A DNA stretch of 64,000 bases from Glandiceps talaboti. Its lineage: Eukaryota > Hemichordata > Enteropneusta > Spengelidae. The position numbers and the translations under genes were made by a program. Position 1 is the first letter of the stretch. Every line of letters starts with the position of its first letter. Under the pieces are notes generated by a model that saw only the letters and a program-made list of their open reading frames with translations, was not told the origin of the DNA and made no database searches. Shown here in pieces: positions 12,401 through 26,300 of the stretch. The stretch is from positions 2,317,501 to 2,381,500 of the forward strand of contig NC_135549.1 of the NCBI RefSeq assembly GCF_964340395.1. The letters are read 5' to 3'.

Positions 12401-14484
12401 TTAAACTCTCTCTGAGAAGTTTCGACCTCAGCACTAGAATAACTACCTGGAACTTTTGAAGAGTTTGGCTCACTGGATGAGGGCATCTCACTGGCAGAAG
12501 TATCATTATCATCACTACTCTCTGTACTCTTCTCTTCAGAAAACAACCATTTGAAGGATTCTTTTGGCAGAACATCATCCTTAGAGACTTCTTCACTAGG
12601 AGATCGTCTATCATACCAACTTTGAAATGTACTCTGTGGACCTGGTTGACAAACATTTCTCTTTCCTTCTTTTGGGCTATATATTTCTTCAGGTAAAATG
12701 TATGCCCTAGAATCACCATGTTTGGTAGAAATTATCCTATTGTTCTCTTGCATAAAATGCATTGGAGCTGACTGTGTTGGTAGAGGTGGAGGCGGAAATG
12801 GAATAGGTTGCCCATGTAAAAGTTGTGGTGGCGGTGGTGGGTAAGGTGGTGTAAACATTACATTCTGACTATCAGCCATACCATAACCATAGCCATAATA
12901 CTGACTATAGTCTACCATGGGTCTGAATTGATACTGCATAAATGGTTGATGTGGAATCTCTCCACTAAATGCATGCCCTATTGCTGCACCTGGTTTTGCA
13001 ATCACATTTGGTCTTGACTGCCATACAGGTGATACTGTCTTGACACCATCTCTTCCTTTCATACTGCATGTATTTTGAGACTCGGTCATAGCTCTTGGAG
13101 TAATGATCCTCATATCAGCAAATTTAGACGGTTTACTAGGAGTCTCAAAATCATCCCTGTTACAATCTGCATCATCGGGCACTTCAATACCATGGTTACC
13201 AATCACTGCATTATCATTACTTCCATCATTGAAATCCTGGCTTTGTGTTTCTAAGGCATCACCATAGTCACTGTTACTATCGCTATCAGTCGGACAGTAA
13301 GATTGACACAGCTCATCAAGTACACCCATAGTACTTTTTTTACTAATGCTACTATTACTACTACTAGCTACATGCATTTTTTCAACTTGTGGTGTGGTAT
13401 TGTCATCCATGACAACGCTTCTATTGTTTGAGACACTGCTACTGACTTCAGATTCAATATCTTCACCTTTTGCAGATTTATCACTGTCTTCAACACTACA
13501 AGCCCCTGTGGTACATGTAGTGGTATTGTCAATCTGTTGAGATTCTAATACAGTAGTGTCCTCACTTTGAACATCTTCATTTATTTGGTTCCATGTTCTT
13601 TTCTTTGTTCGTTGGCCATGAGCATGCGATGAAGGGGAATTAATCTTGCCTGGTGTGATGTTCCCTTCGCTGTCATCATATTTGCCTTCTTCGTGTTCAA
13701 CTTCGACTTCCATCTTTTGAAGTGTGGCATTATTACGGTTCATGTCAACGTAATTCCGGGAATAATCCAAAGATGACGTCTCATGCTTAATGCTAAAATG
13801 TTTATTTGTTTTTTGCAGCTTTTGCGCTTCTTCGTATTGTTTCCACAGAGGTTGTGAGGCCTTGTCGACACGACAGTTGTGTTGAACTTGATCTTTGACG
13901 AGTTTTGTCAACATATTCTTGGGATTACCAAATGCATTGGCTGTCGTGGTATGTTTACGTTGCTTCTTTGTGACTTGGGTGTGTTCACCTGAAGTGTTTC
14001 CCCGGTGAGGAAAAAAACTTTGCATGTTTGGTGGATTTTTAAGGAGAGTTCTCCTTACCTGACCTCGTCCTCGGCCCACACTGAAAACTCTTTCAACTTG
14101 ACCTGCTCTTGGGGTGACGAGACGCACACCACTTGCACTACGCCCATCAGCATTTGAAGTTATGTGATTATCCATTCTGTTGTACACTGCACCATTTCCC
14201 ATGGATATGTTGTGAGAAAAACACTCCTCCGGTTGCGATTTTAGTATGAAAGACCGTTCCCTGTATTCAGGAGTCATACTATGCTGATATGTTGGCGAAA
14301 ACCTCGACCGTTCGTCAATGTCACGGGAGTGATTGAATCTCCCTTGTAACTTGTGACCCAGTTGAACATGCTTTACCTGTTCTGGGCAGACTGGTTTCCA
14401 GTTACTAACCGAGTCAGTGCTGTCTGGAGAAACTCTGCTTGCAACAAACTTGTTGACAGTAGGGAACTGCTCGTCTACATCCAT
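9424..14484 (-). CDS. TATDN2: TATDN2-like TatD-family metal-dependent nuclease (3 coding exons)
   Basis: Coding exons on the minus strand are 14484-11198, 10207-10048 and 9561-9424. They join in frame (phases 2 and 0, GT-AG) to about 1194 residues. An in-frame TGA lies two codons upstream of the ATG. The first ~925 residues are low-complexity: a basic GRGRGQVRR patch, long acidic/Ser stretches, a Pro-rich segment (YPPPPPQL, PFPPPPLP) and Ser-Arg/Ser-Pro repeats just before the catalytic domain. The C-terminal ~265 residues are a complete TatD TIM barrel: DTHCHID, GIHPH, GEIGLDY (Glu ~1026), VIHSR (His ~1058), HRHCF (His ~1087) and LETDAP (Asp ~1138). The end LERILLETDAPFFLPQQ and C-terminal helix resemble vertebrate TATDN2. 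It is much longer than human TATDN2 (about 760 residues) because of the N-terminal region. Nuclear nuclease function is inferred from the family. Confidence 0.92.
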
Positions 14485-14995
14485 TCTTCACTCTTGAACG
14501 ATCATAAATTTGATGTGACCCAAAATTTCCAAAACGACAAGAGTCGCCTTCCCTTCAATTCCGTATTCGGCGGACTTTATACCCTTGGAACACACTTTAG
14601 CCTCGATCTGACTAAGCAAACTTATCTTTATAGAGGGCGCACATCTGGTTATCACCGTCACCGTCACCTTCACGTACATCATTATTATCATGCCTTCACA
14701 ATCATATGCTTTATTCAGTGGACTTCACTCAGGGCGTCTCCATGCTAGCTGCTCCGGACTAAAAGTGGCGCTGAAGAAAGTCCCCAGATCATATGTCCCA
14801 GGGACATCGGCTGCAACATTCTAATGTCGTATTGTCGAGGCTATTTTGCACGGCAATCACAGTCACTTGTGAGTTAATTAATATTCTATTCCTGGATGCG
14901 GATGGTAATATTTTAGTCTTGGATGATCATAATACAAAATAATGACGTTATTAGGTATATACAATATTCCAAAAATACCGCTGTTGTAATATATC

Positions 14996-15000
<5 letters not shown>
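14485..15000. other. TATDN2 5' flank
   Basis: Sequence upstream of the TATDN2-like start and downstream of ACY1 copy A. No TATA box or other motif is convincing. It probably contains the TATDN2 promoter and 5' UTR because the next gene (ACY1 copy A) ends near 15.9 kb on the same strand. Confidence 0.35.
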
Positions 15001-15170
<170 letters not shown>

Positions 15171-15574
15171 CATAACAACATGTCATAGCAAACATGGTAA
15201 AGCATACAAAAATAACATACAAAAATAAAGTGAATACAATACAGTCATTTAGTCAACTGCTGGAGGACTATTTACATCAACAAGAAATTTTCCAAGAGGG
15301 TTTATCATCAAAGGTCAAAATGTGCACAAATTTACTTTTGTCATTTAGGAATGAATATTTGAATTATTTAATGACAAAGAAAAAAAAAAGTGCCCTTCTC
15401 TCATTTGTATAATGAGAACAAAGAATTAAATGATGAAATTCAACTGTCTCCCCAACTCAAGTTGAATATTATAATTGAAATTCTAAATTTAGTCACTAGT
15501 TTTCTACAATATATAAGAGCAGTCAGGATCATAGGCATGATTAAAAGAAGCTTTTATACACTTCGTACCACAGG

Positions 15575-15712
15575 GCACTTAGGTAGTTATGTTTACAAAA
15601 ACAAACAAACAAACCAGGCTTAGTTATGTTTACGAAAACAAATAAACAAACAAACAAACAAACAAACCAGGCTTAGTTAGTTATGTTTACAAAAACAAAC
15701 AAACAATAAAGA
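15575..15712. repeat. Tandem copies of a (CAAA)n-containing repeat terminus
   Basis: Three tandem copies of TAGTTATGTTTAC followed by (A/G)AAAACAAACAAAC and CCAGGCTTAG. The same sequence forms both inverted ends of the element at 27.12-27.33 kb. Confidence 0.7.
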
Positions 15713-15734
15713 AATAAAAAAAGTGAGTATAAAT

Positions 15735-15865
15735 GGTAGACAATTTGAACAATTTCCCAACTAGACCCCACAAGTAATGTCCCCACCAAATACCAAGGCA
15801 ATCTCCATTTTCTAAAATATGGCCCTCCCTCGAGGGCTGATTTGTAAAAAGTGTTATTTGCATAA
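15735..15865. mobile_element. Composite of two transposon fragments
   Basis: At 15735-15802 the string AATTTCCCAACTAGACCCC...CACCAAATACCAAGGCAAT is the reverse complement of an internal part of the TAGCACAACTG-family element (37.35-37.42 kb). At 15805-15862 TATGGCCCTCCCTCGAGGG and TGATTTGTAAAAAGTG match, in reverse, the element at 57.34-57.40 kb. Both are short remnants. Confidence 0.55.
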
Positions 15866-15978
15866 TTAGTGATTCCCTTACGAGAGGCATTCAGTTTAAA
15901 TCTGGTATTGATATATTAGTATCATTATGATAGAGAAGCACTGAAACTAAAAAATCAGCTGAATGTGGATTATTGAAA

Positions 15979-15988
15979 TTTATTTATT
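15979..15988 (-). terminator. Polyadenylation signals of ACY1 copy A
   Basis: Two overlapping AATAAA hexamers on the minus strand lie about 305-315 bp after the stop codon. They match the AATAAATAAA at 57111-57120 in copy B. Confidence 0.6.
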
Positions 15989-16292
15989 CATTTTGTCATA
16001 AAAAGTCACCTTATTTCTGGTCTGAAAAAAATCAAATAAGCAGTACTGATTTCTCATTCTCATTTAAATCTTCCTTTAAAAAAAAGTACATTTTCATGTA
16101 CTGTTCATACAATGATTATCCAGATCTAATATTTCAATCAGAAATCTGTCTGAAAATCATAAATTTCCCAATCTGCTCATTCATTGTATTTTTGTTCACA
16201 TGGGAAGCACATACATATCATTTATCATTCCAAATTACAGCCCTATGTCACATGATGGTCATGTGACTGCCACAATGATAGTCATGTGATAA

Positions 16293-16594
16293 TCAGATGG
16301 CAGGCACATTGGCCAATGCGGGGATAATCTTCTCATAGATGGTGATCCCCTTCAGGTATATGTTTTCATTGAGGAATTCATTGTGGTCATGAAGCAGAAT
16401 CGGTGTGTTGTTCATGGGAGAGAAACCAATTGCAGAATATCCAAGCTATAAGTAAGAGAAAGCATTGAATGCATGTCAGAAATTGAATAATATGAAGGAC
16501 AGTACATTTTGCATAATTTTGAAATAGTTCATGAACATTAAATGTGTGACTTCTAAATATTCTATGATTGTAAGTACATACATACATACATACA

Positions 16595-16626
<32 letters not shown>

Positions 16627-16660
16627 CATACATACATACATACATACATACATACATACA

Positions 16661-16691
<31 letters not shown>

Positions 16692-19600
16692 TACATACAT
16701 ACATTAAATACATACATACATACATACATACATACACACACACACATGCACACACATACATTGTGACAAAATGACTTCAACTGCATATTTTATTATGGTG
16801 GGGAGGCAAATTATAGTCTGTCTTGTGGTTATGATGGCGTACACTTTCAGACATTAGTATTATAAACCCCTGCATTATAGTACGTACATATAGAATGTTA
16901 TTCAATATGGTTAGAATACCTCTCTTAGGAAACGACTGTCTGTTGCTGCTGGAAAGATTTCCGTTTCTATCTTCATACTCCTGGTAGTTATTTAAAACAG
17001 AAAAAAATTAAAACATTATACACATGTAGATGTAATGGTAAAGCTATTTTGTCACTGTGACCTTAGTAATGACTGGTTCCAAACTCAGAGTATAAATTAT
17101 TTTGCATAAGATATTTTGGCCACATCACCTATAACCTTCTTCACCTGTTACTGTACACTATTCAATAACATAAAATTGTCCAATGATTGCAGGATGATGT
17201 ACATGTATTTCCATCCCCTCATCCTGTAACGGATGCCATTTCTGTTTAATCTTGATGGATTCTTTGACTCAACCTTTGAAGCAATGGTCCTCACATGAAT
17301 CAAGTCAAATGACAAGTTTATGTCATTGAACTCTGCTTAATAACAGCTGTAGAAGGTTGTCATAGCGAGTAAGCTATGAGTTCAGAACGGCTAGTATTAT
17401 GTAGTATCTTTCCAAACCAAGGAAACAACACTTTTGGATTGTTGTTTGTTTCTACAATGGGCCTAGAAACAGCATGAACTCTCTACTGGGGTCACATAGG
17501 GGTTTCTATAGGAGAGGAAACATGAGAAGTAATTGGGATTAATAGAATCCCACACCCAGGCCCAATGGGCTGAGATGGAATATTTCACACGAAGTTGGGG
17601 ATTTTTTTGTCTCACACGAGCTGCTGACGAGTCTGCTTGTTTGACAAGCAGTATTCCAAAATATGTCATTAGACTATCATTGTCATTTCATTTTTTTGTT
17701 GATTATAAATGTCATGCTTATATACTATTACATTACAATACAGTGGGAACATGCAATGATCACCAAAAGACTGTACATATCATACACATTTTATGTTCCC
17801 CACAATGATTTAGATTAGATAAGAAACAGTGTTCACACAGACCACTCACTACAGATATAAACTATTCTACCCAACCCCAACTGATACACAGGCTCTCATA
17901 CAATATCATTGGAACAAAAGAAGCTATTGAATATCATCACAATGCAGGCTCAGATTTTGACATTTATACTTCCATTTGATTGAATTCTAGCAAGAATTTG
18001 TGTCTGCTTGTTTGTATGGTGATCTCCATGGCGACATGTGTGTGCATATATAGTGCCTGTTTATCAGCAGGAGTGTGGTGTTATTCATATTTGTATTGAG
18101 TGGTCTGTAGGAAGCCTGTTTCTTATCTGTCTAAATGGTTCTTGGGGATCACAAATTGTAAATGTGTATGATACACACTGTGTCTTTTGGCAACCATTGC
18201 ATGTTTCTGCTGTAACTGAGTTAGCAATCATTGCATGTTTCTGCTGTAATTGAGTCGGCAATCATTGCATGTTTCTGCTGTAATTGAGTCGGCAATCATT
18301 GCATGTTTCTGCTGTAATTGAGTCAGCAATCATTGCATGTTTCTGCTGTAATTTAGTCAGCAATCATTGCATGTTTCTGCTGTAATTGAGTCAGCAATCA
18401 TTGCATGTTTCTGCTGTAAATGTGGAACATATGTTGTAAACCTGCACCAGCTGTAACTGGAGTATTACTTTTTTAATAGATCAGATAACAAATGTAGTCA
18501 TTGAAAATTGTTAAAATACCAAACATTAGACATTGTAGAGGTCTATTTTATCTACACAAGTAGTAATAAGTTTCAATCATCATTCATTGAGGTGTTGATT
18601 TTTGGGTATGGACACAAAAAAAAACCTAATTTTATTAGATGTAGTGTAGATTTTGTACCATATGATGTGAAACTGCTACACAAATATGTTTACCCAAAGA
18701 TGATTCAATACCATTCAGGATGTATGATATTATAAGTCATCTACAAAACAGTTTAAAAAATATTCAAGTTGCAGTTAGTGCAGCTTTACAGACTCATGGA
18801 TGTATAAAATTAATTCCATTGTAAATTTCATGTAAATTTGCATGTCATATCAAGTCATGTCATAACCTGTAGACATCATATTAATCACTTACATTTGTTC
18901 ACATGCTGTTGTGAAGGCATTCCACCATGGGTCACTTTTATCAATAGATGTCATGGTGTTATCCATATGTTTCTATGACGACAAAAAACAACAAAAAACA
19001 ATAATTTAGGGATGTTAATTCTAGAGCAAACAGATATCATTCGTATGTATTGTTGCACTGGAATTATTTTACCTGAATACATTCATCAGAAATAAATCCC
19101 ACTACCATACTTTATGTATATTATGCAAATTAAGTTGACAACATGTTGTAAATAAAGGATACACTGGCGTGACCGGCCATGGTATCATGAACTCTTACAC
19201 AAATATACACACAGAAACAACAGACTCACAACTACTACAACAGTATTTATATATATAAAAGGTTTAAAATGGTCACATCATTTCAAAAAAAGTTGTCAAG
19301 TTTCAAAAATTACTTCAATTCATCTTTGTCTTGTATGTCAATATGTACATTACAGAGCTAAATGAATTTAAAAGAGTTTTATGATGATTCTACCAAAATG
19401 GCAGGGTGACCAGACAAGCCATTTACAAGTAGTGTCTTAAATTTCCCTTTGTACCGTTTGCCAATTTAAAGTGTGCCTGATGCATCCTAAATTACCATTC
19501 CATAAACTTTTTCATGTGCAAATATAAATATAACTACAATACAGTAGTGACTGTAACTGACTATTATATTACCAGTGTTCTCCCCAACAAAATAACTTGA

Positions 19601-20250
19601 AACTGTATTGTAATTCTGATACATTTTATGGACATTACTCTGATAATCCCTACATTTTATGCAAATTACTTTGATAACACTATATTTTATGCAAATCACT
19701 CTGATAACCATTCCATTTTATGCAAAAATGCCATCAAAATTGCCATCAAGTCAAAGATTCTCTCTTCCTTGTGTCTAGCGATTATTTACTAATCCAGCTT
19801 TAGAAGAGGAGTCATTATTTTAAATTATTTTACTGGATTGGATAAATATAGGGAGAGTCGGGTCATGAAAAACACAGAAATACAACAATGGCCAACTTGT
19901 AAAATATCATGTCATGTTAAGAATTTCTCACCAGTATAAATTCATAGGTAACATCAGTACCGGCTTCTGTACACCAAGTCTTTATCTTTTCTTCAAACTC
20001 CTATCAGATCAGTGAATTAGGGGAATAAAAACAAACAATTATCAGATTAGAACTCAAATGGAAGTAATTTTCTACTGTTTTAAGTAAATATTCCACACCA
20101 TATATTGTAATTTGCAATATTGTTCTTTCTTCTAATTTTGATTGACAAATCAGGGAATTTGACAAACTTATAATGTAAACACCTTAAACTCTATGGTCAA
20201 TTTTAATTGAGGTTTAAGAAAATGTAATGTGCACATAGATGTATAGGAAC

Positions 20251-20326
<76 letters not shown>

Positions 20327-23300
20327 ACACGCACACGTACACGCACACGTACACACACAAACACACCACATGCACACACAACACACACTCACACACACAG
20401 ACACACACACACACACACACACACACAATTTTTTACAGTTATGTATTACAGATTTCAGATGCACAAGGTCAATCCTGTGTTAAATATGAGGTAAAGTAAC
20501 ATGGGGCAGAAAGTTTTACGGCAATTTTTTGGTTAATTACATTTTGTTATTCCAATGCTACATGGATATGTTACACTCATTTTAATACACATACCAACAT
20601 AATTTTAATGACACTTGACAGAGTTTATGTGATTATCTATTGACTAGAAACAATAGTATCTCAAGTTGGCCATGTCCCTCAATTAAATATGAAGGCTTGT
20701 AAATTAACATTTAAACTATGTGCCAGGGTCAGGTGACTTACTTTCATATCTACTGTTGGCGCCAGTCGAATGTCAAATGAAGCAACAAACTGCATAGGAA
20801 CAACGTTGTAGGCAATACCACCCTGAAATGATAAAGTAGGATCAATGCAGAATATGACAATATCCAGGTTATCAGAAAAAACAAAGGATTGTACAGTTAT
20901 GGCCACTAGGGTGATAAAGACATACACAGTCAGCTATTAAAAAACTGTGTAAAAAGTTTGTTATTGTATGTACAATAACAAATATTTTACACATTGTTTT
21001 AATGTTTTGCAATTTATTGAGTTACAAACAAGGAGTGATTTAATATATGTTGTTTCAAAGTGTTTATCCAAGTATAGACACACAGTAGAGTTGTTTTTAT
21101 GAATTGAAAATCAAAATTTGTCACCCATATGGCCACTTTAAAGGGTAACATTTTCTGACTGGTTTAGTGTTTTTCTTTTGTTGACAGCTTTGTATACCAT
21201 CGACATGTCCTCTGATTTATGTCCAGCATGAACAATCAAGCTCTCATATTTCTCAATCTGCAGTACTCTCATGTGACACTTCTTTTGAAAATGGCTGAAA
21301 ACCTGCTGCATCCCTTTGATACATGAAGCATGGCCTCAACACAATGCACTTTAGAAATGTGTATACAGTGTTTTGCATATATGTTTGAAATGTCCCCCTT
21401 CCCCAACTATACCTCCAACTTGTTCATATTTACTGTAGTAACATCACCGAGTCTCAACTCTTCATTTTTTTGGAGTCTGTAGGAAAGACAAGAAAGAGAT
21501 TAACACAATATATAAACTTTGTTACCTTTATATACAATCTACTTTGAAGCGACTGTGTAGCTTTCATCCAAATAATTCATATGTTAATATCAACTGTTTG
21601 ATAACAAACTTGTTTGCACACCATTAGACTGTTTTCTCCACTACACCTATATCTGCATGCATGACAAGCCAGAGCATATTTTAGTGCATTTTCTTGGATA
21701 GAGCTGTAAAGAGGCCTGTACTACCATACTTTGCTAAACACTGGCAAGAAAAGAGAGAAGTGTGTGGTGCTATAGTATTATGGCAGTGAGCTGTAAAAAC
21801 AAAAAGAAGCACCTAACACATTATTTCCCACAATGCCTCTTCCCATCGCATAGCAGCTCTCTTCTACACGGCTAAATATCTACATGCATGTGACAGGATT
21901 GATCTGTAACATGCATGAAGCCGGCCAGTCAGATCAGGCCTGCCACAAGCATGTCCTATCCGGCCTGCCACAGGCCTGTCAGATCAGGCCTGCCACAAGT
22001 ATGTCCTATCAGGCCTGTCAGATCAGGCCTGCCACAAGCATGTCGTATCAGGCCTGCCACAGGCCTGTCAGATCAGGCCTGCCACAAGCATGTCCTATCA
22101 GGCCTGCCACAAGCATGTCCTATCAGGCCTGCCACAGGTCTGGATCTGTACCTGCACAGACCCTGTAGGGTATACCTGTACCAGACCTGCCACAGACCTG
22201 TTTCAGACCTGATAAATTTTAGCTGTGCAGGTATCCAGATTTGGGTAATTTTCATTATCATATTTTAAAGAAATTGCTCATTGCAGGGTTAGTAAAGTTG
22301 ACTTTTTCATAAACATAAAGCAATGCAGCCAAGCTAAAATCAGCCTCGCCTGTTTTCCCCTGTAATTTAATGATGTCATATCACTTACAGTTCCTTTTGT
22401 TCCTCTCGGAAGGCTAAGAATGAGTTGATAACTTTTTGCTGGAAAAACAAAACATTTTACTCAGCATGTAGTTATTTTTTATGTTAATGCAAGGTATAAA
22501 TATCTGAGACGAAAACAATTTTTGGATTAAAGTAAACTTTGTGATTACACCCACAAAAGCTCAGGTATAGCTATAACTTGTCTGGTACAAACTTTCTGAG
22601 GAGGATTTCATCAAAATAACATTATTAAACATCCTTCCTCCATGTAGTGACATCTAGTCTAAACAACTTTGGTAGTTATGTTTTCTAAACTTGCCAGTTT
22701 TTCTGCTGCAGTGTTTTCAATAAATCGAGAACCATGACCAGGATTTCCAACACATTTCACATTGACCCCTAGTAAGACAGACAGACAGACAGACAGACAC
22801 CTGAAAAGAAGCTTTGACAGTCTTCAAACTTTGATCTGGGTTGGATGGTAGGATGATGAAGAATGTGTAATCTGTATAAGATAAGGCATGTCTCCTGAAG
22901 ATTTCTACTGTAGAGAGTACATCTAAAATGCCTTGTATTATCACATAATGTACCAGAGATTACTTGCACTGGTGCATGCACATCCTAGTGGTACTTTCAC
23001 TGCAGTGCAATACCGAAAACATTATTACATGTGTACCAGAGATTATTTGCGCTGTTGCACATGCATAATAGTGGTATTTTCACTGCAGTGCAATACGATC
23101 GTACATTCTAACAAAAAGCATGTTATCGTATAGTGTCACTTTTATGGAAATTTGTTGTTGTTTTGGATAAACATATGTAATAATAACACTGCACTGCACT
23201 TTCATGAGCATAGCAAAAACACCGCAAGCACTAATTGTGCTTATACCTTGAGTATGCCACACTTGCACATGCACTTCATGGGGTTCTGTCATATTATTGA

Positions 23301-26300
23301 ACATGTATCAGAGATTAGTGGTATTTGCACTGCAGTGCATGCACACATACTAGTGGTATATACACTGGTGCATGCACACATACTAGTGGTATATACACTG
23401 GTGCATGCACACATACTAGTGGTATATACACTGGTGCATGCACACCTACAAGTGGTATTTGCACTGCAATTATGCAATACTGAAAACAGGTTGTCCAGAA
23501 CAAAAGAATGATGTGGTGTAATCCAATTTATGACTCCACTGATAAGATGCAAAAATGCAAAAACTGTGACTGACAACTTTAGTCTATATCAGAATTGAAT
23601 CAACTCCTTCATGATCTACAGGTATACATCCATGTGAAATATCATTTTGTACCAAAATATATAAGTACAGTACTTACACCAGATTGGTCTTTCACCATAG
23701 AATACAGTGAAAATATCCTTTGGATTAGCCAATCCTGGTGAAAAAGAAAGAAATATTTAAAAGTATAATATGTAACTTCAATCCAATATTCTCATGCTCA
23801 CATGGCTGGTATCATAACATTTGAAATTTTCAAGGTTCTGACTACTAAGTCACTTTCTATTCAAACTCACAAAATGTCAAAAACAATGAAAACAAATAAA
23901 CAAAAGTGAAACATTAAACATTAAATAGAAACATTTAAATGAAATGTACAAAGTGTGTACCTTCATCTAGGACATATCCAACATTCAAGTCCTTGAACTC
24001 TGACCTTTGAACAAACTTCCCCATTCCTAGCTCCGTCACCTCTTCATCTGTAAGTGTAAGTGATACAAATGTACTGAAATTAAAACACTGATCTCTGAGC
24101 ATGAAATCTTGACATTTGAGCTCTGATGTAATGAAACATAGTAGATTTGAGACACTTGTTTCTGATGTGATGATAGAGAGTATTTATTGGTATAAAATGT
24201 TGAGAATACAATTATTTCCTGTTGGATATTGAAGTTTGGACTTGAAACACTGACACTTGAACATACCAAACTGGCAAATTGAATACCGTCAGGCCAATGT
24301 CAGGATTATGTTTAAAATTTAGGTGTAAAAAACAGTTGTTTGGCAGAGCTAATATAAGATGATCATGAACAATTAAAATGATCCTATTTAATTGTTATGG
24401 CTCCACTGATAAGATGGTAGTGAGCCAAGACCATGGAAATTAAACATTCACCAGTAGTAAATTGATTTACTTACTATTATGTATAGGAAATCTTCACAAT
24501 ATGGCAAAGTTAATTCTCTCTATAATCTGCCTGCTCTAGAGCTGTGAACATTCTTGTATTTCGTTTTTGAGTATAATACTTTCATTGAGTATATGCAAAT
24601 TTCACACTTGAATGTCATCATGGTAACATAAAAACAAAAGAAGCAAAATACTTTGACATAGAGGGGTGTAATAATTTTTGATAAGGAAGGAACTAACCTG
24701 GCACAAAGGTCATGTGAATTGTTCTCAACAATTTCACACCCTGCTTCTTCAGTCTTTTTATAGCTTCAATATACCTGCAAAATGGTCAATGTCAGATAGA
24801 TGGTCAAATATTTACTGTACAAGAGTAACACTTTCCTGGTAAAAATACAAGTCATAACAAAGCATTCTTTAGCTCAAAATTCTGCAGTCCTTTTGAATCA
24901 CAAATTGAGCATCTTCCAGAAAGAAGGATTGAAAATGTGTCTGACTATTCTGTCAACTTTACAAATGTGACTGACTATTATTATTAACTTTACAAATGTG
25001 ACTGACTATTATTATTAACTTTACAAATGTGACTGACTATTATATCAACTTTACAAATCTGTATGTAACTCTACTTACTGTATTCCAACACTCTTCATAT
25101 CCTACCAAATTAAAAAAAAAAAAAAAATTAAAAAGAAGAAAAATAGTGCAAATTGGTGTTTTTTTCAGAAGTTCTCTTTTTAATACATGTAATGTGTTAT
25201 ACTTTTTACAGAAGAAATGTCATCAATAAATATTCACAGAACTAAATGTTGATCACAGAACAGAATAATTAACACAACATATGAATATATTTCTATAACA
25301 CTGCTTATTTTGTAAAAATTCCATGCTATGAAATTAAAACTTTGATATTGCACGGAATCTGTCAACTGTTCTAATCTATTGATTTAGAAATTTGAAAGAC
25401 TTTCACATTGTCGACCAGACCAACACTGTCAAATAATCCAATAGTGTTCATTTTACCTGTGTACCTCTACCATAGATATCACCATTTTCATATTTCTTGG
25501 CTTCAAATGGATCACACTTCCATTGGTCCTGTAAGGTAGAAAAGTGACTCTAAATAACAACAACTTGGGAACCATCAGTACAAATTTTATTGTGAATACA
25601 TATACATATCCTATGAATATTATCAAGTCATACTAGCACTAACTACCAATTATCAAGTCATACTAGCAACTGAGTACAAGTTCGGCCTCTTTCTCCCTAG
25701 GGGGCATTTGTTCGTGGAAAGCAAATTTTCAATGCAAATGGCAATAAAGTTATATTATTATCATCATTATTGTTGTTATTGTTATTATTATTATTATTAT
25801 TATTAATAAACCTGTGTATGTAGCTGTCCACATTATATGATGATATAAAAGAAACTGAACCCCCAATTGATGGATGACGATTAGGTATAAAATATGATAG
25901 TCTTACCAGAAATACTGGTACAACATCTGTGTGTGAATTCAGCATTAACGACGGCAGAGATGGATCCGTTCCTTCCCACGAGATAATGACCACTGGCATT
26001 CCAGGATGAACTTCAATACATCGGAATGGCAATTCCATGTCCTTGGCCATCCTTTCCAGGAATTTAACTGCTCCATCTGTAAAAGTAAAACAAAACAAGA
26101 ACAACATAATGTATATTTGACATTAGATGTCTTGTGTTCAATCTCAGTCTAAGGTCAAATCAATTGTATTGGAACATTGTCTATAAAAGTAGTGTGCTTC
26201 GTAACAATCAGTCTAGATATTGGCATCTTGTTATCTGATACCACACTTGGCATTGATTGTTAGAATTCCTATAGGATTCTTTCTGGAATACTAAAGGATT

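Noticed and set aside
23320-23470. Possible repeat-spacer array in intron 7
   Set aside because: The 33-bp units are tandem with no distinct spacers and match the inverted copy in arm B.
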